64,000 nucleotides of DNA from assembly GCA_947498025.1 (NCBI GenBank), contig CANMJR010000010.1, forward strand, positions 17,789-81,788, in the 5' to 3' direction. Below are positions 47,701 to 56,382 of the stretch, one piece after another. Source of the stretch: Helicobacteraceae bacterium. Its GTDB lineage: Bacteria > Campylobacterota > Campylobacteria > Campylobacterales > Sulfurimonadaceae. Positions within the stretch are counted from its first letter, which is position 1, and every line of letters begins with the position of its first letter. The translations under genes were made by a program, and so were the position numbers. Under the pieces are notes generated by a model that saw nothing but the letters and a program-made list of their open reading frames with translations, was not told the origin of the DNA and searched no databases.

Positions 47701-48797
47701 TATTTTAATCCTTCATAGATAAATATACCCGAAGGTTTGTTGATTTGAAATATCTCTTTGCTTAAATACCAATCTTTTGTGTCTAGAACTGCAATTTTAT
47801 TTGTATCATTTACCGATACATAAAGTTTTGATTTTTGGTTCGACCATCGTACATGGAGAACTTTTCCGTCAAACTCAAAGCGTTTAAACACCTTAAGGGT
47901 TGCCGTATCTATGATTTCAATCACGGGAAACTTCTCTCCGCTGTAGGTGACTGCCATATATTTATTATCGGGAGATAAAGTTGTAAATACCGGTAAACCT
48001 TCCGTTTCAATATTTTTTACAAAATTAAAATTTGAGTCATAGACTAAAACTTTGTTATTTCCAACCGCAGGGATAAAAACATATCCGCCTCCAATGCTCC
48101 AAAACCCAAAATGGGGTACTTTTAAAACGGGTTTTTTGTCATCGAGTAAAATTTTAATTTTTGAGTATTCCATGGTGTCTAAATTGAGCACTCCAAAATG
48201 CTCACTCTTAAAAAATCCGGTTATAAAGTTGTTATCTTTTATCATCGCATCAAAAGGCATAACACCTACATCTTCAAACTCTTTATAGATTTCAAAATCC
48301 GGAATCTTTTTACCCCCATTTTTGTCACGAAGCACGGTTATTTTGTCACTGTCCATTTGAGAAAATACAAGGTAATCTTTATAAATTTTAATGCCTACAT
48401 TTTTAGAACCGGTTACGATTGACTTAATAGGATTGAGGTCTCTATCTAGTATATCAATGCTTTTGTTGTCATAATTTGCAACTGCTACATAATAATCATT
48501 GACAACAAAACCGATGGCACTCTTACTGGTTTTGTACTCCTTGAGTATCTTTTCACTCTCAGGGTCAAACTTCAGTACATACCCGTCACGAGTGATTACA
48601 TACCCGTCTTTGTCGTAAAACTTGACAACACCATGGTTCATATCTTTCATTCCCGTAATGTGGGAGCTTGGTAAATCTTTTTCTATGACCGCCAGAGAAT
48701 TATTCTCTCGTTCGACAACAAAAATCTTCTCTGTTGCACCGGCATGTGTAAATAAAAAGAGTGCTAAAGCGCTGCTGAGTAGGAGTCTGTTTTTCAT
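47700..48797 (-). CDS. nirF: Heme d1 biosynthesis protein NirF
   Basis: About 365 residues from the ATG at 48797, which has AAGGA upstream and overlaps nirJ as ATGA; the track start is 57 nt upstream inside nirJ. A signal peptide (MKNRLLLSSALALFLFTHAGA) is followed by an eight-bladed propeller pattern (blade strands such as KIFVVERENNSLAVIEKD, KMAVTYSGEKFPVIEIID). NirF oxidises a propionate side chain of the d1 precursor in the periplasm. It resembles the d1 domain of NirS without the cytochrome c domain. Confidence 0.9.
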   Translation of the reverse strand: MKNRLLLSSALALFLFTHAGATEKIFVVERENNSLAVIEKDLPSSHITGMKDMNHGVVKFYDKDGYVITRDGYVLKFDPESEKILKEYKTSKSAIGFVVNDYYVAVANYDNKSIDILDRDLNPIKSIVTGSKNVGIKIYKDYLVFSQMDSDKITVLRDKNGGKKIPDFEIYKEFEDVGVMPFDAMIKDNNFITGFFKSEHFGVLNLDTMEYSKIKILLDDKKPVLKVPHFGFWSIGGGYVFIPAVGNNKVLVYDSNFNFVKNIETEGLPVFTTLSPDNKYMAVTYSGEKFPVIEIIDTATLKVFKRFEFDGKVLHVRWSNQKSKLYVSVNDTNKIAVLDTKDWYLSKEIFQINKPSGIFIYEGLK

Positions 48798-49918
48798 TTG
48801 TAGTTGTTCCTTCTTTCTTCTTGGGTTAAATAACATGAGGGGTCTTCGCTCCATAAATCACCTGTGATGGCATAGGCACGGGCGCGAGAACCGCCGTTGC
48901 AAATATCTATCTGTTCACACTCCGCACAGATACCGGAGATTTTTCTCGGATGCATTCTAAGCTGGTCTAAAAGTTCGCCGCCTTGCCAGATTGCACCAAA
49001 ATCTTTTTCAATAATATTGCCTACGGTGAGTGGAAAAAACGGGTCGGGTCGTACGAATCCTTCGCTGTTTATATTTAAAAGCTTTCGTCCTGCAGAGTTT
49101 CCGCCCCAAGTAACAAGTCTCTCTCTCATGGTCTCTTTTAACGCAGGATACTCTTGTGCAAATCTATTTAAAAAGAGAACCGCATCCTGCTCCATGTTGC
49201 CCGTAACTATCTCAATCTCTCTGCCGCTTTTGTAGTACTCAAACGCTTTTTCTAAGATAAATGCAACCGCAACTCTTCTTTGTTCTTTGCTTAAATCCAT
49301 TTTTAGATTATCTAAACCCCGTCCTGAGTAAACGAGATGAGAGATGTAAATTTTTGGGATGTTATGCTTCTCAACCAAATCAAATATATACTCCAAAGAG
49401 CCAATCGTATCTTTGGTCATAGTAAAACGGATACCTACTTTTGCACCTGTTTCATTTGCTAAAAGTACCGCTTTGAGTGTCTCTTTGAAGGCACCTTTTA
49501 AACCGCGAAAATAGTCATGTGTCGCTTCGTCCCCATCTATGCTGATGCCGACATAGTTGAAGGTGTCAACAATGCGTTGCACATTGCTTTTCGTAAAGTA
49601 GAGTCCGTTGCTTGAGAGGTAGGTGATGACACCGTTTTCTTTGCAAAAGTCGGCAATTTCAAAGAGATCTTTTCTGGTGAGCGGTTCACCGCCCGAGAAG
49701 ATAATAAATTTTACGCCGCTCTCTTTCATCTCTAAAATCGTCTTTTTTATCTGCTCAGTGCTGAGTGTGTCCACCGCGTCCAAGTCAGATTTTGAGTAGC
49801 AGTGCAGGCAAGAGAGGTTGCATCTGTTGGTAAAGTTCCAAATGGCGATAGAGCCGTTTAAGACTCTCTCAGGTTTATTTTCAACAACAGAAGCGATTAA
49901 ATTTGATAATCTAAACAT
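48794..49918 (-). CDS. nirJ: Radical SAM heme d1 biosynthesis protein NirJ
   Basis: 374 residues. NRCNLSCLHCYS is the radical SAM CxxxCxxC cluster site; GGEPLTRKDL follows. The C-terminal SPASM/Twitch-type cluster region is CAECEQIDICNGGSRARAY. NirJ removes two propionates from a dimethylated siroheme-like intermediate. It overlaps nirF (ATGA) and the preceding cytochrome gene (TAATG). Confidence 0.94.
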   Translation of the reverse strand: MFRLSNLIASVVENKPERVLNGSIAIWNFTNRCNLSCLHCYSKSDLDAVDTLSTEQIKKTILEMKESGVKFIIFSGGEPLTRKDLFEIADFCKENGVITYLSSNGLYFTKSNVQRIVDTFNYVGISIDGDEATHDYFRGLKGAFKETLKAVLLANETGAKVGIRFTMTKDTIGSLEYIFDLVEKHNIPKIYISHLVYSGRGLDNLKMDLSKEQRRVAVAFILEKAFEYYKSGREIEIVTGNMEQDAVLFLNRFAQEYPALKETMRERLVTWGGNSAGRKLLNINSEGFVRPDPFFPLTVGNIIEKDFGAIWQGGELLDQLRMHPRKISGICAECEQIDICNGGSRARAYAITGDLWSEDPSCYLTQEERRNNYK

Positions 49919-50232
49919 TATTTGCCTTTATAGGAGAGGATATATTTTGAAATAGCATCCAACTCCTCTTCTTTTAATTTTAACTGCGTCATGGCACTTC
50001 GTTTGTAGCCAAAAGATTTATACATCGCCTCCGGTTCTATAATATAAGCTTTAATCTCCTCTGCTGTTCGTTTAGAGGCTATCTCCGCAAAGGATGGACC
50101 AAATGCCATGGCACTCTGGTGGTGACATCCCCAGCAGTAAGTTTCAAAAACCTTTTTTCCGTCCGGCTCTGCTGCTTTTATGAGAGAACAAAAAGTGAAC
50201 AATACTATAATTTTTTTCATATCTTTTCTCAT
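49918..50232 (-). CDS. Small cytochrome c, NirC-like
   Basis: 104 residues (100 if the ATG at 50220 is used; neither start has a strong site). Signal peptide, then CWGCH as the single heme site and a distal methionine in KRSAMTQLKL. In other denitrifiers NirC or c55x beside nirS donates electrons or aids d1 maturation. It sits between nirS and nirJ, separated from nirS by a C10 tract. Confidence 0.88.
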   Translation of the reverse strand: MRKDMKKIIVLFTFCSLIKAAEPDGKKVFETYCWGCHHQSAMAFGPSFAEIASKRTAEEIKAYIIEPEAMYKSFGYKRSAMTQLKLKEEELDAISKYILSYKGK

Positions 50233-50286
50233 AAAGTTTATTTTTTATAACACTATAAATTGTATTTTACACTATTATAAAAAATT

Positions 50287-50296
50287 CCCCCCCCCC
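50287..50296. repeat. C10/G10 homopolymer within a terminator-like hairpin
   Basis: Ten consecutive C on the plus strand (G10 on the nirS transcript) lie in the 84-nt gap between nirS and the small cytochrome gene. On the minus strand CTCCC-TT-GGGGG can fold in several registers and is followed by AATTTTTT. This would act as an attenuator whose strength depends on G-tract length. Confidence 0.7.
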
Positions 50297-50316
50297 AAGG
50301 GAGAAGAAAATTCAGA

Positions 50317-51957
50317 CTATGCACCTGGAATAGATTGTCTATGCTCAATTGAATAAGTAAATGTAGGCGTAGTTAAACCTTCAATGTACTTAACAAATTT
50401 GCCTGTTTCAGCTTCGTAAATACCAATACGACCTGCATTCCACTCAGAAACCATAGTCCAGTGACCGTGATTTGCCGGTTCAGCATGAAGTATTCTTGGA
50501 ATAATTTCTTTACCCTTAGCATCTTTTACAGTAGGAACTTTCCATGAATAAATTTCTTTATGCGTAACAGGATGTGTAACCGTACCTTCATCTGTACCAA
50601 CAGTAATGATTCTATCAAGTTCGAGAGTCTGCTTGTTGATAAGGTGGATTTTATTCCAATTCTCTTCACCGCCTAGAACATTATCTGCCCAAAGGAATGG
50701 AGTGTGATCACTTGTACCGATAAATAATCCACCACCGCCAGTTGGAATTTGACGAATTACATCAAAGTTATCATCCCAAATAGTTACTTGACCGAGGTTC
50801 ATGTTAACAGTAGCACCAAGTTGTTTACCTAAATGCTCGTTATACCATGAAGAACCTTGACCTGGGTGTGGCTTAGCCGCTGGACCTGTATAGATTTTAG
50901 TTACTAAAGCTTTAGTTTTAAAATCTACAACGCCTACAACATCACTTCCTTGAGAAGCAATAAAGAGATAACGACCAATCTCTTTTCCTTCATTTAAGAA
51001 ACCATCATGAAGAATTTTTCCGATGTTTGGAATATCTCCAACAATTGGAAAATCCGGTTTAGAGTAATCTACAATGTAAACATGCCCAGCATCTTTAAGT
51101 GCAAAAGCAATGTATGGACCATATGGAGTATCAAATATACCTGCTACACGAGATGAACCAATATTACCATCTGGGTCAATTACACTTGAAGTCGGATAAA
51201 CTTTAAGTGGCTCTAATGTCATAGCATCCATTAAAATAGCGCCGCCTGGAACATAGTTACCCGCCATTAGGAATCTACCATCTGGAGATACTGCAAGACC
51301 ACGAGAATCAGAACCAACTTGGCACTCTGCAATTTTTTGTTGTCCTGGAGTGTTAAGGTCGAACATTGTTACTAAACCTGAACGAGAGATTGAGTAAGCA
51401 TAACGAGGTTGACGCTTGTTCGTTACTGTAACATGCACAGCAAAACCAGCTGGGTGCTTAGATAAAACTTTACCTGTTGTACCATCTAAGAAAACAACTC
51501 TTGCTGCATCTCTTTCAGTAACAAATACGATATCTGTATTTTTCTTAACATCAACAGGCTGAGGATATTTCGTAAAAAGTTCTACTCTGTCATTGAGCTT
51601 TTTCCAACCCTCTTTTACAGCTGGCAGTGTTAATTGGTCGATTTTTTTACCTTTAAAGTGTTGTAGGTAATCTACCATTTTATCAGCATCTGTTTTATTA
51701 AATTTCTCTTTAAACTGAGGCATTGCAGTACCTGCACGACCATTAAGGATAGTCTCAGCCAATGCATAAGCATTTTTCTTTTCAATCACACCTGGACGAA
51801 GATCTGAACCGACACCACCCTCATGGTTTGGACCGTGGCACCCTTGGCACTCTTTTTCAAACATTTTTTCAACATCCATGTTTGATGTATCACCAAACAA
51901 ACCTGACGAAACTACTGCTAATGCAGCAACTGATAGTACTAATTTATTAAATTTCAT
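50317..51957 (-). CDS. nirS: Cytochrome cd1 nitrite reductase
   Basis: 546 residues. Signal peptide to about 23; the heme c domain carries CQGCH. The d1 propeller starts near 145 and has AGFAVHVT (d1 His ligand), ILHDGF and AKPHPGQGSSW (the two active-site His). NirS reduces nitrite to NO in the periplasm. A strong AGGGAGAAG precedes the ATG. It lies after norB and a 50-aa gene on the same strand. Confidence 0.96.
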   Translation of the reverse strand: MKFNKLVLSVAALAVVSSGLFGDTSNMDVEKMFEKECQGCHGPNHEGGVGSDLRPGVIEKKNAYALAETILNGRAGTAMPQFKEKFNKTDADKMVDYLQHFKGKKIDQLTLPAVKEGWKKLNDRVELFTKYPQPVDVKKNTDIVFVTERDAARVVFLDGTTGKVLSKHPAGFAVHVTVTNKRQPRYAYSISRSGLVTMFDLNTPGQQKIAECQVGSDSRGLAVSPDGRFLMAGNYVPGGAILMDAMTLEPLKVYPTSSVIDPDGNIGSSRVAGIFDTPYGPYIAFALKDAGHVYIVDYSKPDFPIVGDIPNIGKILHDGFLNEGKEIGRYLFIASQGSDVVGVVDFKTKALVTKIYTGPAAKPHPGQGSSWYNEHLGKQLGATVNMNLGQVTIWDDNFDVIRQIPTGGGGLFIGTSDHTPFLWADNVLGGEENWNKIHLINKQTLELDRIITVGTDEGTVTHPVTHKEIYSWKVPTVKDAKGKEIIPRILHAEPANHGHWTMVSEWNAGRIGIYEAETGKFVKYIEGLTTPTFTYSIEHRQSIPGA

Positions 51958-51989
51958 TTTCTTCTCCCTTTTTTATAAATAAAGATTGA

Positions 51990-52007
51990 ACGAACCCGAA
52001 GGTTCGT
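51990..52007 (-). terminator. C(UUCG)G hairpin upstream of nirS
   Basis: In the transcript the sequence is ACGAACC-UUCG-GGUUCGU: a 7-bp stem closed by the exceptionally stable cUUCGg tetraloop. It lies just after the 50-aa gene and 33 nt before nirS. The following U-run is weak (UUCAAUCUUUAUUU), so it may be a processing or stabilising element or partial terminator that sets the nor:nir ratio. Confidence 0.55.
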
Positions 52008-52010
52008 AAA

Positions 52011-52163
52011 CTACTTTTCGTTCTCTAAACGCGCTTTTTCTTGTTTATAAATCCAAAACATTGGAAGTACAATAAAACTGTGAAGAAAAATCGTCAGAGT
52101 TAAAGGACCCTGATTTAACCAACCAAAAAAGCTTGGTACAATATCTGTAAATGGTTCAAACAT
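52011..52163 (-). CDS. 50-aa single-TM protein between norB and nirS
   Basis: Absent from the ORF track because it is short. It reads MFEPFTDIVPSFFGWLNQG..., has one membrane helix (about 20-39, PLTLTIFLHSFIVLPMFWIY) and a charged tail (KQEKARLENEK). The site AAGGAGGGTTATT before the ATG is one of the best in the window. It sits 11 nt after norB. Likely a small subunit or assembly factor of the NO reductase, by analogy with small subunits of heme-copper oxidases; this role is inference. Confidence 0.8.
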   Translation of the reverse strand: MFEPFTDIVPSFFGWLNQGPLTLTIFLHSFIVLPMFWIYKQEKARLENEK

Positions 52164-52174
52164 AATAACCCTCC

Positions 52175-53599
52175 TTATCTTGTATGTACAGCATTTTTGC
52201 CGGTACTTAAAAAGTCTTTAATCAAGAATAGGAAACCTAAGAATGTTACCGTTCCCATAATAAGTCTCCAGTCCATTGCTTGTGTCATCCACATGCCGCT
52301 ATGACCATCAAAGTAGCCAGCCCATGTAGCGCCCATTTGTGCACGAGTAACAATTACATCTACATAACCTGCGATTGTAAGTGATACAGTCATTCCCATA
52401 ACACCACCTGTAATCATCCATGCAGCTGCAATTGATGATTTAGTATGTTTAAGAACTTTGATACCGTTTGAACCCTGGATAGCAACATACATCATACCTA
52501 TTAGAATAGTCGCATATGCGCCAAAGAACGCTAAGTGACCGTGTGCAGATGTAAATTGTGTACCGTGTGTATAGAGGTTTACCTGTGGCAATGTATGGAA
52601 GAATCCCCAAACACCCGCACCTAAGAAGTTACCGAAAGCTTGAAGTACAAACCAAGTAAATGCAGGTTTGTTAGTGATAACTGAAGCCTCTTCCCCTCTT
52701 TGTTGTGCTGCACCTTGCTGTTTACCCCAATCATAAAGAACATGGATAAACATTGCAACAAGCGGTAATGGCTCTAAAGCGCTAAATAGTGCTCCGATTT
52801 CCCACCAGTATTCAGGTGTGCCAATCCAAAAGTAGTGGTGACCCATACCAAGAATTCCTGAACCAAATAGCATCGCTACTTCAATCCATAACCACATTTC
52901 AACTACTTGACGGTGTGCACCAATCATCTTAATGAGACCGTATGCTGCAATTGCACCAACAAATACTTCCCAAGTAGCTTCAACCCACAAGTGAATTACC
53001 CACCACCACCAGAATTGATCCACTGTGATATTATCAGTAAAGAACATACCCGCAAGATAAATACCTGCAAATGCTAGCATGTCAGCCATAAGTACAGTTA
53101 CGATTCCAGTTGGTTTGCCTTTCATGCCAGTTGCATAAAGATTACCGATAAATCCAAGAACAACAACAACGATACCGATATCTGCCCAACGAGGTGCTTC
53201 GATATACTCACGACCCTCTGTAATAAACCAGATTGTTGTCTCATCTGCCGGTCCAACTTGAACAAGAAGATACACTAAAACAACAACAACGATAGCTGCT
53301 GCAAATACCCAAAAGAGTAACTTGCCGATTTTAATACCAACTGTTTCAATACCTGTTTCATCAGGTAAAAGCCAGTAAACAGAGCCTATCATCGCAAAAA
53401 CCATCCATACAACGAGTGCATTAATGTGTAAAATTCTAGCAATTGAAAAGTCCACTATCTCAAAAAGAAAACCGGGCATTACATACTGGATTGCCGCAAC
53501 TAAACCAAAAAGTAGTTGAGCACCAAAAATAATAGCAGCAAAAGTGAAATACCATGTTGCTAGTTGTTTTGATTCCCATTTTAAATGATTACTTGCCAT
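52175..53599 (-). CDS. norB: Nitric oxide reductase subunit B
   Basis: 474 residues with 12 membrane segments. Heme and FeB ligands are visible: HINALVVWMVFAMIGS, HLWVEATWEVFVG, GMGHHYFWIGTPEYWW and HGHLAFFGAYATI. NorB reduces NO to N2O in the membrane, receiving electrons from NorC. It overlaps norC by 11 nt. The length is that of cNor rather than quinol-type qNor, which carries an N-terminal extension. Confidence 0.96.
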   Translation of the reverse strand: MASNHLKWESKQLATWYFTFAAIIFGAQLLFGLVAAIQYVMPGFLFEIVDFSIARILHINALVVWMVFAMIGSVYWLLPDETGIETVGIKIGKLLFWVFAAAIVVVVLVYLLVQVGPADETTIWFITEGREYIEAPRWADIGIVVVVLGFIGNLYATGMKGKPTGIVTVLMADMLAFAGIYLAGMFFTDNITVDQFWWWWVIHLWVEATWEVFVGAIAAYGLIKMIGAHRQVVEMWLWIEVAMLFGSGILGMGHHYFWIGTPEYWWEIGALFSALEPLPLVAMFIHVLYDWGKQQGAAQQRGEEASVITNKPAFTWFVLQAFGNFLGAGVWGFFHTLPQVNLYTHGTQFTSAHGHLAFFGAYATILIGMMYVAIQGSNGIKVLKHTKSSIAAAWMITGGVMGMTVSLTIAGYVDVIVTRAQMGATWAGYFDGHSGMWMTQAMDWRLIMGTVTFLGFLFLIKDFLSTGKNAVHTR

Positions 53600-54242
53600 T
53601 TAATGCTCCTTGTATTTTTCCAAAGTTTCTTGGGAATCCATTTGTGTCAATTGATGACATATGTTTTAAGAATGCAACTAACCCTTTAGCTTCTGCCGCA
53701 GTAATACCAAGGTTTGGCATCATACGAGCATGTGTAGGATATTTTGACGGGAATTGTAAAAATTCAGCCATCGCTTCTTCTTTTGTATTTTTGCCGGTCA
53801 TCGCTTGCATAGAACCAGTTGATTCCCATGCCGGGTCTAACCATGCTTTTGTTAAATCCGGTGCGTAATACGCTCCGTTTCCAAGAAGTGTATGACAATC
53901 CATACAATTTTTTGCTTGTGAGCCTAATTTACCAAGGTGCAATAAATCACCTGCTTCTTTTTCTGAGTAATCATCTCTTCCAAAGAATTTTTCTTTTGCT
54001 CCAATCACAGGAACTTCATGTCCACGCTTTGTGTCCATTTCATAAGTGATTTTATAGTTGATAACCGTAGGTCCTGGAACCCTTTTAGTTACGCCATTTT
54101 TTAAATCTGCATCACTGCCCATAGAAATTTGCCCCGAAGTATCAAATGTTAACCAAATTAATAATATCGCTGCAAATCCTGTAACCCACGCTGCTGATCG
54201 TTGCCAGAAGCGATTGTCACTCCATACGGATTTATTTGCCAC
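53589..54242 (-). CDS. norC: Nitric oxide reductase subunit C
   Basis: 217 residues, longer than the classic 150, with a GTG start after AGGAAAGA. An N-terminal anchor helix (about 14-30) is followed by an inserted periplasmic stretch. The heme site is CMDCH in the NorC motif NCMDCHTLLGNGAYYAPDLTKAW, and the distal Met is in ARMMPNLGI. It passes electrons to NorB. Confidence 0.94.
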   Translation of the reverse strand: MANKSVWSDNRFWQRSAAWVTGFAAILLIWLTFDTSGQISMGSDADLKNGVTKRVPGPTVINYKITYEMDTKRGHEVPVIGAKEKFFGRDDYSEKEAGDLLHLGKLGSQAKNCMDCHTLLGNGAYYAPDLTKAWLDPAWESTGSMQAMTGKNTKEEAMAEFLQFPSKYPTHARMMPNLGITAAEAKGLVAFLKHMSSIDTNGFPRNFGKIQGALNGK

Positions 54243-54280
54243 TCTTTCCTCCTAAAATAATTGTTGAAAATATATACATC

Positions 54281-54607
54281 TTAGTGTTCATTTTGTTCAT
54301 GAACCTGATGTTGCATATAATAGACGGCATGCGGAAGCAACAGATAACCAATCATCGCTACCACCAAAGCTTTCGCCGTAGTGTCTCCTACATGCATTAA
54401 ACTTCCCATTACATATAAACAATAAGCAGTTAACAGCCAAAATAAGTATGCCAAAGGCATAGCCCATCTTTTAAGCATACCAACTTTTACTGCTGTATAT
54501 ATACCAACATAGAATCCTCCAAAAACTATAACAAGTGCAGAAGAGACAAAAATAGGTAAAAAATCATTTAACGCTATTTCAGGTTGAACTGCTAATACTT
54601 CTACCAT
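54281..54607 (-). CDS. Three-TM membrane protein leading the nor-nir operon
   Basis: 108 residues with three hydrophobic segments (about 18-38, 46-66, 76-96) and a His-rich tail (YYMQHQVHEQNEH). It has GAGGAG upstream and is 38 nt before norC, directly behind an FNR-type box. No family recognised; it may help assemble or insert the NorCB complex or bind metal through its tail, both inference. Confidence 0.75.
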   Translation of the reverse strand: MVEVLAVQPEIALNDFLPIFVSSALVIVFGGFYVGIYTAVKVGMLKRWAMPLAYLFWLLTAYCLYVMGSLMHVGDTTAKALVVAMIGYLLLPHAVYYMQHQVHEQNEH

Positions 54608-54679
54608 TTTTCACTCCTCTTAATTAGTAATAAGATTTCAGAATCATTTGAAGTTTATAGTCTTTTTTCACCAAAGTAG

Positions 54680-54693
54680 TTGACTTATATCAA
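54680..54693 (-). promoter_or_regulatory. FNR/Dnr-type box for the nor-nir operon
   Basis: TTGAC-TTAT-ATCAA is nine of ten to the TTGAT-N4-ATCAA palindrome. It lies about 73 nt before the first gene's ATG, a normal activating distance. The Crp/Fnr-type regulator at 45.1 kb is the obvious candidate to bind it. Confidence 0.75.
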
Positions 54694-54866
54694 TTGTTAC
54701 AATTAATAATATAGTTTTATAATTTTTTTATAAAGAATGTAACAATTTGAAAGTAAGTAAGTTATTAGTACAAGTTAATAGGAGTGTAACTCCCTGTATA
54801 TAGGATAATAAGAATGTTATATAAATTGATGTATAATTTCGATAATAATAAACTTTAAGGTTTTTC

Positions 54867-55793
54867 GTGCAAAATATCCCCCATATTCCAGTTTTACACG
54901 TGCAGGTTATAGATGCCTTTAAAGAGATAAAAGATGGAATAATTATTGATTGTACTATGGGATATGGCGGACACTCTTCTATGATACTCGAGGCAAATCC
55001 GCATGTAAAACTCATAGCAATTGATCAAGACCAAACAGCAATAGATTTCTCAACTTCAAGATTGGCAAAATATGGCGATAGAGTGAGCATTAGAAAAGGT
55101 CGTTTTTCCTCTGTAATAAAAGATATTTTGCAAGAAGTAGATGTGAAAAATGTGAAAGGAATTTTGGCGGATATCGGTGTCTCTTCTCTTCAATTGGATC
55201 AAAAGGAGAGAGGTTTTTCCTATGAGAGCGACAATCTTGATATGAGAATGGATAAAAATGCACTATTAACGGCTTCAAATGTTGTAAATGATTACTCGAT
55301 GCAAGAGCTAGAGAGAGTGCTTTTAGAGTATGGAGAACTTAGAAATTATAAAAAACTGGCATCCGAGATAGTAAGAAACCGTCCCTTTACTTCTGCAAAA
55401 GAGTTAAGTGACAGAGTGAAATCACACATGCCTCACGGTAAAAAGATACACCCTGCAACACTCCTAATGCAGGCAATTCGAATAGAAGTAAATAATGAGT
55501 TGGGGGAGTTAGAGTCTCTTTTAAAAAGCCTAGAAGAGGCAAAATTCCCGCAAGCCATAATCTCAATTATTTCATTCCATTCCTTAGAAGACAGAATTGT
55601 AAAACAGGAGTTTATCAAGTGGAGTAAATCTTGCATTTGTCCGGATGAGGCGATGCGATGTACATGTTCAAATAATCATAAACTCGGAAAAATTCTGACA
55701 AAAAAACCGCTTATGGCAGAAGAAAATGAGTTAAAAGAAAATCCAAGAAGCAGAAGTGCAAAGATGAGAATCTTTAAAATGAACTCAAAATGA
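54867..55793 (+). CDS. rsmH: 16S rRNA m4C1402 methyltransferase RsmH (MraW)
   Basis: 308 residues with a GTG start after TTTAAGG. IPVLHVQVIDAF, DCTMGYGGHSSMIL, ADIGVSSLQLD and SFHSLEDRIVK are RsmH signatures. It modifies the decoding site of 16S rRNA and begins the cell-division (dcw-like) pair with the ftsL-like gene it overlaps by 4 nt. Confidence 0.96.
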   Translation: MQNIPHIPVLHVQVIDAFKEIKDGIIIDCTMGYGGHSSMILEANPHVKLIAIDQDQTAIDFSTSRLAKYGDRVSIRKGRFSSVIKDILQEVDVKNVKGILADIGVSSLQLDQKERGFSYESDNLDMRMDKNALLTASNVVNDYSMQELERVLLEYGELRNYKKLASEIVRNRPFTSAKELSDRVKSHMPHGKKIHPATLLMQAIRIEVNNELGELESLLKSLEEAKFPQAIISIISFHSLEDRIVKQEFIKWSKSCICPDEAMRCTCSNNHKLGKILTKKPLMAEENELKENPRSRSAKMRIFKMNSK

Positions 55794-56140
55794 GTAAAAA
55801 TTTGAGCGATTTTATGAATGAGAATGTAAATCAGATAGTAATTGAACAAATTAGTGAAAAATCGAGTGAAAAGAGTGAGCTTTTAGACGAAATTGAATCA
55901 GTTATAAATTCAAATAAAAGTCTTAGCTTTGCTAATTTTGGATATGTGTTGCTATCTTTAATTTTTGCTTCTATGTTTATTTTTCCAAAAATTTATATTC
56001 AGCAACAGATTTATTTTAAAAGTAGAGAAATATCAAAATTAAAAGATGAATATGATACTCTAAAAGAGGAAAATAGACTTATAGGCACTTCCGTGGAATC
56101 AATAAGGTTTAAAAATCAAATTCTTGATACGCTGTTTTAA
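55790..56140 (+). CDS. FtsL-like division protein
   Basis: 116 residues: cytoplasmic acidic N-terminus, one membrane segment (about 48-68, FGYVLLSLIFASMFIFPKIYI), then a short coiled coil (SREISKLKDEYDTLKEENRLIG). This is FtsL topology, and the position right after rsmH is the canonical ftsL place. Sequence in this family is very variable, so the call depends on context. Confidence 0.7.
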   Translation: MSKNLSDFMNENVNQIVIEQISEKSSEKSELLDEIESVINSNKSLSFANFGYVLLSLIFASMFIFPKIYIQQQIYFKSREISKLKDEYDTLKEENRLIGTSVESIRFKNQILDTLF

Positions 56141-56225
56141 TGAGGTGACAATAGAATATCGCCCCATTTTTTGTAAGTCAATGAAAAATAGTAATAGAAT
56201 CAGAAAAAAATAAGGTGTCATTGAG

Positions 56226-56231
56226 TATAAT
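56226..56231 (+). promoter_or_regulatory. -10 box of the tRNA gene
   Basis: TATAAT, 16 nt before the first base of the tRNA. A clear -35 is not visible. Confidence 0.6.
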
Positions 56232-56246
56232 TTCGCCCTACAAAGT

Positions 56247-56323
56247 GGGTTCTTAGCTCAGTTGGTTAGAGCCCTCCGCTCATAACGGAGTGGTCGAGTG
56301 TTCGAGTCACTCAGAACCCACCA
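56247..56323 (+). tRNA. tRNA with CAT anticodon (elongator Met or Ile2)
   Basis: GGGTTCT pairs with AGAACCC, discriminator A, and the CCA is encoded (56321-56323). The anticodon stem-loop is CTCCG-CTCATAA-CGGAG with anticodon CAT; the T-loop is TTCGAGTC. The stem lacks the three G-C pairs and C1-A72 mismatch of an initiator. The variable segment TGGTC resembles tRNA-Ile2 (lysidine) more than tRNA-Met; a tilS-dependent AUA reader is my preferred reading. It marks the left side of the mobile element. Confidence 0.92.
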
Positions 56324-56382
56324 CTTTAAACTCCCTACACAACGCAATCACAAAGACTTTAACACTACAAAACACGATAAGC

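Noticed and set aside
50281-50316. Poly-C tract as a phase-variable coding switch
   Set aside because: It lies between genes, not in a reading frame; only an effect on transcript read-through is possible.
56247-56320. CAT tRNA as initiator tRNA-fMet
   Set aside because: Acceptor pair is G1-C72 and the anticodon stem lacks the three consecutive G-C pairs of initiators.
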